NCBI GenBank assembly: GCA_020152595.1
Contig: JAIGNY010003259.1
Coordinates: 192,001-256,000, forward strand
Length of the DNA: 64,000 nucleotides
Direction: 5' to 3'
Source: Chiridota heheva
Lineage: Eukaryota > Echinodermata > Holothuroidea > Apodida > Chiridotidae
Shown: positions 36,701 to 42,700 of the stretch, one piece after another
Layout: each line of letters opens with the position of its first letter
Position numbering within the stretch: the first letter of the stretch is position 1
The notes under the pieces: model-generated
Told to the model about the DNA's origin: nothing
What the model saw: the letters and a program-made list of their open reading frames with translations, nothing else
Databases searched by the model: none
Position numbers and translations under genes: made by a program

Positions 36701-39700
36701 TTCCCTGAGCTTCCTTAACTCCCCCTCCCCCGAGCTTCCCTAATTCCCGCCCTGAGCTTCCCTCAAATCCCGCCCTGAGCTTCCCTCAACCCCCTCCCCT
36801 AAGCTTACCTCAACCCCCTCCCCCAAGCTTACCTCAACCCCCTCCCCCAAGCTTCCCTCAACCCCTCCCCCTTTCCCGAGCTTCCCTCAACCCCTTCCCT
36901 GAGCTTCCCTCAAACCCTCTCCCCTGAGCTTCCCTTAAACCCCCTCCTTCGAGCTTCCTAAACCCCCTTCCCGAACTTCCCTCAATTCCCTCCCGAGCTT
37001 CCCTCAAACCCTCTCCCCAAGCTTCCCTCAAACCTGCTCCCCCAAGCTTCCCTAAAACCCCCTCCCCCCAAGCTTCCCTCAAACCCCTTAGTAGTGTGAA
37101 GTACCTGGAACGGTTCGGGGTCCTTAATAATCTTTTTGGTGTGTGAATCTGTTTTTGGACTTGGGCTTCGCCCCCGAACTTCTTTCACTCCCTTTCAATT
37201 CCATTGCCGATATCTTCCGCAAAAATCCCCCAAACAATCCTCTTCTTCCTACATCACTCCATTTACTGTACCTATATTTTTACCTCTTCTTCAGCACCTA
37301 CTTCTCCTCAAACTCTTTTCACCTCTGACATAATTTAATCTCTCTGGCACAGTTTGACCATCGCTGCTGTCGTGGTGCCGTTAACCTCACCAAACAAACA
37401 AACAACCCCGTCTACAGATTGGCTTTGCTAGATGAATTGATATATGTCAGTTATCTCTCTGCAGGAACTATTCTTCTAGAGAACCCTAAAGGAGATTTCC
37501 CACTAAGTCTGAACAGCCTTAAGGAACATGTGAAGGTAGTCTTTGGGCTCCAAGGATCAAACATTCAGCTGTTTAAAACAAGGAACAAAGCAACAGGTTA
37601 GTTGGATTGGTTATGTCAATGAATGTATTTAATAGACCTTTTCAAACCTATTTCATCTAAACATGATTACTTCAGTGCTTCAAGTGATAGGGGAAATTTT
37701 CCTTTGTTACCCAACCAATTAGCTGCTGTTGCTGGAAGAAAGTTGTAAGCAACAAGAAAATGTATCACGGAGGAACATTCTAAATTATATGAAGAAAGTA
37801 GCATATCTGGTTTGCTTGAACAGAATTAGTGTTTATCAAAAAAAAATTCAAGTTTTCACAACATTCCAAGAAAAACAAATGATATTTTTTGAAGAAGAAT
37901 AAAAGTTTTAAAGAAGAATTATACTCTTAAAACAAGAATAATGGTGTTATCTTTATTTTGTATCAAACAATATATAAGGCTTAATGAGTGCAGTAGAATA
38001 GGTTGCTCTACTTTTTAAAGGAATACTACACACTACTTTCTTGAAAAAATAAGAACAAGGTAACAGTAATGCAGTTTTTATGCAGTAATGCAGTTAGTTG
38101 TTACATTTAGCTTCATTATATTTTTTTGTCTACATGCTTAAAGATATTGCAATGCGTTACAATTGTGCATATGCTTTTAAAACTTAAAGTGAAATCAGGA
38201 AAATGCAATAATTTTCAGAAGCTATTTTAGGAATAGAAACTGTTTGTTTATTTTGCTTTGTCTCTGTTGTGTTTTGAGTATGCAGCAAGTTCATATCATT
38301 TTATGATGATCTCTTTTCTTTGTTTTGCACAGAGGAATAAGTGTGGCATAATTTAATTATTTTAGCTTTTAAGAATGTAAACCTTAAATGGCCTATATAA
38401 TTACAATCTTTCGATCTTTGTTTACCAGCATCATCACAATCGTTTACCAACTTTTTTGCAAACATTTTTCATGCTAAATAATAGTTTGGATAAGTATTCA
38501 ACATGTTTAAAAGATAATCTCACCCAGTCTTACACATGTACTTGTCTTGCATATTCTCAAGTGAGGTTTGCTGGAACAAGAACGTGGAATTCTTTAGATT
38601 GTAAAATTTAAAAAATTGACCTCTTTATCCATGTTTAAGAAAAAGCTCAAAACCTGGGGTGTGATGGAAGATAGATTGGGTAAGGTGGGTGGGGTGTGAT
38701 GGAAGATGGATTGGGTGGGGTGGGTGGGGTGTGATGGAAGATGGATTGGGTGGGGTGAGATGAGGTGGGGTAGGGTCTGTTATCTTTTTGTAAGTTTAAA
38801 CTATTATAGTTTTTGTTGTTGTTATATCCATATGTTCAATTAAATTCATATGACTTCATACTATTTTTCATATATCATCATACGGAAAACCATCTTTGTA
38901 TAATGTTTTATGTGCTTATTATGGTCTCCACCACTTTAAATATCCATTTTTTCTGTTGTATTTTGTCTAAAGAAGTGGAAATAAATAAAGTAAATAGATA
39001 AATAGTAATTTTATAAGATTCGATTATTTTTTTTTTTTTATGAAACTGGTTGGTCTTATTTGACCAAACTTTGGCATGGAGGTGTTGAAAGGTATATAGA
39101 CTTGTAATTTATGTACAGATATGTTCCTTTTAATATTCTGATGATTTTTGCAAGATATGCCCTATCAAAATTTCGAATTTGTTTTTGAGAAATTGTTGTT
39201 TAACTCCAAAAGTGAACGTTTACAAGATCTGTGTCCTTGAAATGGTGTGACGCAGCATCAAGAACATTTTGGAGCATATTTTCATCGAACTTTATGGGTT
39301 GGAAAGTCATGTTCAAGAATGATTTCTCCTTCCAGTTCTATGTCCTGTTTGTTTTCAGAACCTTCTGAACTAAAACTATAAGCCAACTATTCAGCCTCCA
39401 TTTTGTATGTCCAAATGCGGAAACACACACAATGTATATGTCACAGAACTTAGCGGTCACAGGTCAGTGGTGAGATATTCTCAACGCTATGTCAAAAAAC
39501 TCTGAAGTAATTGATCTTTTAAATTTTGACAGTTTGAAGACCTTGAATATACTGGATTGTTTCACATTTTGATATCGTTTCTGAAAGAAATGTATATTGT
39601 CGGTGTTTATGATGAGAATTTGTATCAATTTATGAAAGTCTGTTGCTAGTTGTCCATATACCTTTAAGCATCCATCACCTTGCTGAACCTCACACACTAA

Positions 39701-42700
39701 TTTAGTGCTTGAATGTTGCCAAGGACATCGAGTCTGAGAGAAGATGTTTCACTTTCAAAAGCTAATCAAGATGTGTTCGTCATGAGGTGTGGCTTAGGAC
39801 ACCTTCTTGTCTGTGGGTGTATAATAGTGCATCTGTGCCATTTTAAAAACATGAAGTGTGTGATGAATTCTTCAAATGCCTTTTAAGTTTAAAGGGTTGC
39901 TGAAGCACCTTTCTTATTATCCCCTTGCCAAAAATCCTCCGCATAAAATTATCTCCTTCCTTCATCATGCCTCCCTCTACGACCATATTTAATTCTCCTT
40001 TTTTCACCCCCTCTCTACTTTGTTTTTGTTTCAACCATGCACCTCCCCTCACGATCACAGCTTTCTGACCTTTTGTCCTTAAATTTCTCTCATTCTCCCC
40101 CTGTTTCCTTTACTTCCTACCTCTAGAATAATCTGACCTTTCAAGCACAATTTGACCCTAGTTGTTGTGGTGCCGTTAAGCCATCATCAAACAAACAAAC
40201 TTGCCAATGAAGTTGGTAAAGAGGGGATAAAGCATCTTTACCGGTCGTCCGTCCATTCATTTGTCCGTCCATTCGTCCGTCCGTCCACATCTATTGTCCA
40301 TCCGGCCTCTGGCATTGTTCAGCTACTGGGTAACAAAAGATTGACTGACGACTGAATGGAATTTATAATGAAGTGTCTTGGGATTGAATAAGAAAAAACA
40401 AAAAGGTTTCACACAAATAGAGTGGAAACATAATAGACTTATGATAAACTCCAAGTTAATCTGTAATGAATTTTCATTCTGATTTGGTATATTGATCAGC
40501 ACTATTTGGTTTATAAGGAGAAAAAAAGTTGATTGTGTTTCTATTGGAGTGTCAGATTAAATTTATGGTGGAGGAGGGGGGAGCTGTGCTGCAATGGAGT
40601 GAGTGAAGGTTACAGTGAAGGTATATTGAAGGTTGGTTACATGACTGGTTGGATAAGAGTATATTTGGTAGATGAATGGATGGCAAAAGGTGGTCGGGGT
40701 AGTAAGTGAAACGGATGGAAGGTGAATGGAGGATGGTAGGTGAATGGAGGATGGTAGATTATTGGAGGATGGTAGATTAATGGAGGATAGCAGGTGAAGG
40801 GAGGGGGGGGTGAATGGAGCGTGTTGGGTTGATAGTGAGGGATGGGAGGAAAGAATGTTGGGTGGAAGGTGGCATAAACATTGGTAGATGTAGGAATTGA
40901 GATGAAGGTGGAATGGCATGGGGGGCAGGATGGGGTGAAATATGGGACAGAGTGAGATGGCATGTGTCACAGAGTGGCATGTGGGACAGGGTGGCATGTG
41001 GGACAGGGTGATATTTGGGATGGTGGCATGTGGGACAGGTTGGCATGTGGGACAAGGCGGCATGGCATGTGAAACAAGGTGGTGTCATGGCATGTGAAAC
41101 AAGGTGGTGTCATGGCATTTATGACAGGCTGGGATAGCATGTGGGATGAGGTGGTATGGAATGGGGACAGGGTGGCATGGCATTTGAGACAGGATGGCAT
41201 GCAATGAAAGTCATCTGGATTTCAGTGGGAGGGGGCTAGGTGCGATTGAATGTGGGATAGCATGAAATGGCAAGGTGGGATGGCACTTGGTACAAGGAGG
41301 GATGGCATGGGGGACAGTGTGGAATGGCACCTGGTACAAAGAGGGATGGCATGTGGGACAAGGTTGGCAATTCATATGATTAAATGTCATTTCTTGATTG
41401 CAGGTGTGATGACATATGGGTCATGTGGTGGAATGGCATCTGGATTTTCATGTATGATTTTCTGTAGGGAGGGAAGTAGCATGGTATGGCATGTGGAACA
41501 GAGGGTGGAATGGCAGGTGTGACAGAGGATGGAAAACATGTTATTAGCGGCACGGGGATTTGTATCTTTTGCGATGTCAGGTACATTTGATGTATTGTAG
41601 ATATCAAAATATCATCAAGAGAAATATTCTGTGATAATGTTTTTTGAAAATTCATTTCTACTCCTTCCTCTTCACTGATGGCTCCACAAGGAAAGGCTCC
41701 TCTGCCACCGTCTGTCCTGGCCTCACTTCCTTCTCAAGTCTGCCCAACTGAACCTCTATCTACTCTGCCAAAGCAAAGGCAATCCTCCTGGCCTTAAACG
41801 TCATAGAAATCTTCTTCCACCCACGTTTCGTCATTTTTTCTGACTCTAAATCTGTACTCACTGGCATCCTCAAGATGCTCGACCCAACCCCCTCATTCTA
41901 CAAATCCTCAACAAACTTCATGCTCTTTCCTCCTTAGGGAAGAAAATTATCTATTGCTGGATCCCCAGCCACATCGGCATCCCTGGCAACGAGAGAGCCA
42001 ACAGGGTCGCCAACAAAGCTCTGTCAAATAACATTTCTCCTTTTCCAATTCCGCACTCAGACCTCCATCTCTCCATTCCAATTACATCAGTAAGACCTGG
42101 CAAGACTCCTGGAATCACGAAACCAGTAACAAACTTCACACCATCAAAACCAAAGTCGGGACCAACACCCCCCTGCACAGTCGCAATCACAGGGAAGACA
42201 TTGTTGTCACCCGCATATGCCTTGGTCACTCCTCTCTTACCCACTCCCATCTCCTTTCCGGCTTCTCTACCCAAGCTGCAACACTAACCTCTCCATCAAG
42301 CATATCCTCGTAGCCTGTCCCCTATACCTCAACTCCAGGTCTCTTCTCTCTTCACCCACCTCAATCTCAGATCTCTTCAAAAACAGTCCTTCCTCCAACA
42401 TTATCAACTTCCTCCGCAACAACAACCTATTCCACCACATATACTCTTCCTTTCTCTTCCCTTGCACACCCCTTTCTTTTCACCTTAATTAAGTTTTCCT
42501 CCTTTTTCTCCCTCTCAGTCCACCATCTCCTCTCTACCCTAACTCTTACACCTTACTTTTTGACACACTCTTGGCACATTTGACTGTTGAGTGCCGTTAA
42601 ACATCAACAAACCAAGCCAAGCCATCATTTCTGCCAAAAAGCCTGACATATATGACAATAACACCATTTTGTTTTTCTATGCTATCATTTTAACATGTGA

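Larger units (their letters stand above)
35923..37464 (+). other. IARS1 intron with a C-rich minisatellite and LINE tail
   Basis: It holds the minisatellite 36690-37085 and a LINE 3' end (37200-37407). The exon-like open stretch at 36362-36465 was considered and rejected as coding. Confidence 0.6.

Noticed and set aside
40563..41200. Minus-strand Pro/His/Cys-rich frames (PCPTCH repeats)
   Set aside because: Translation of an 18-19-bp minisatellite, with no start context or homology.
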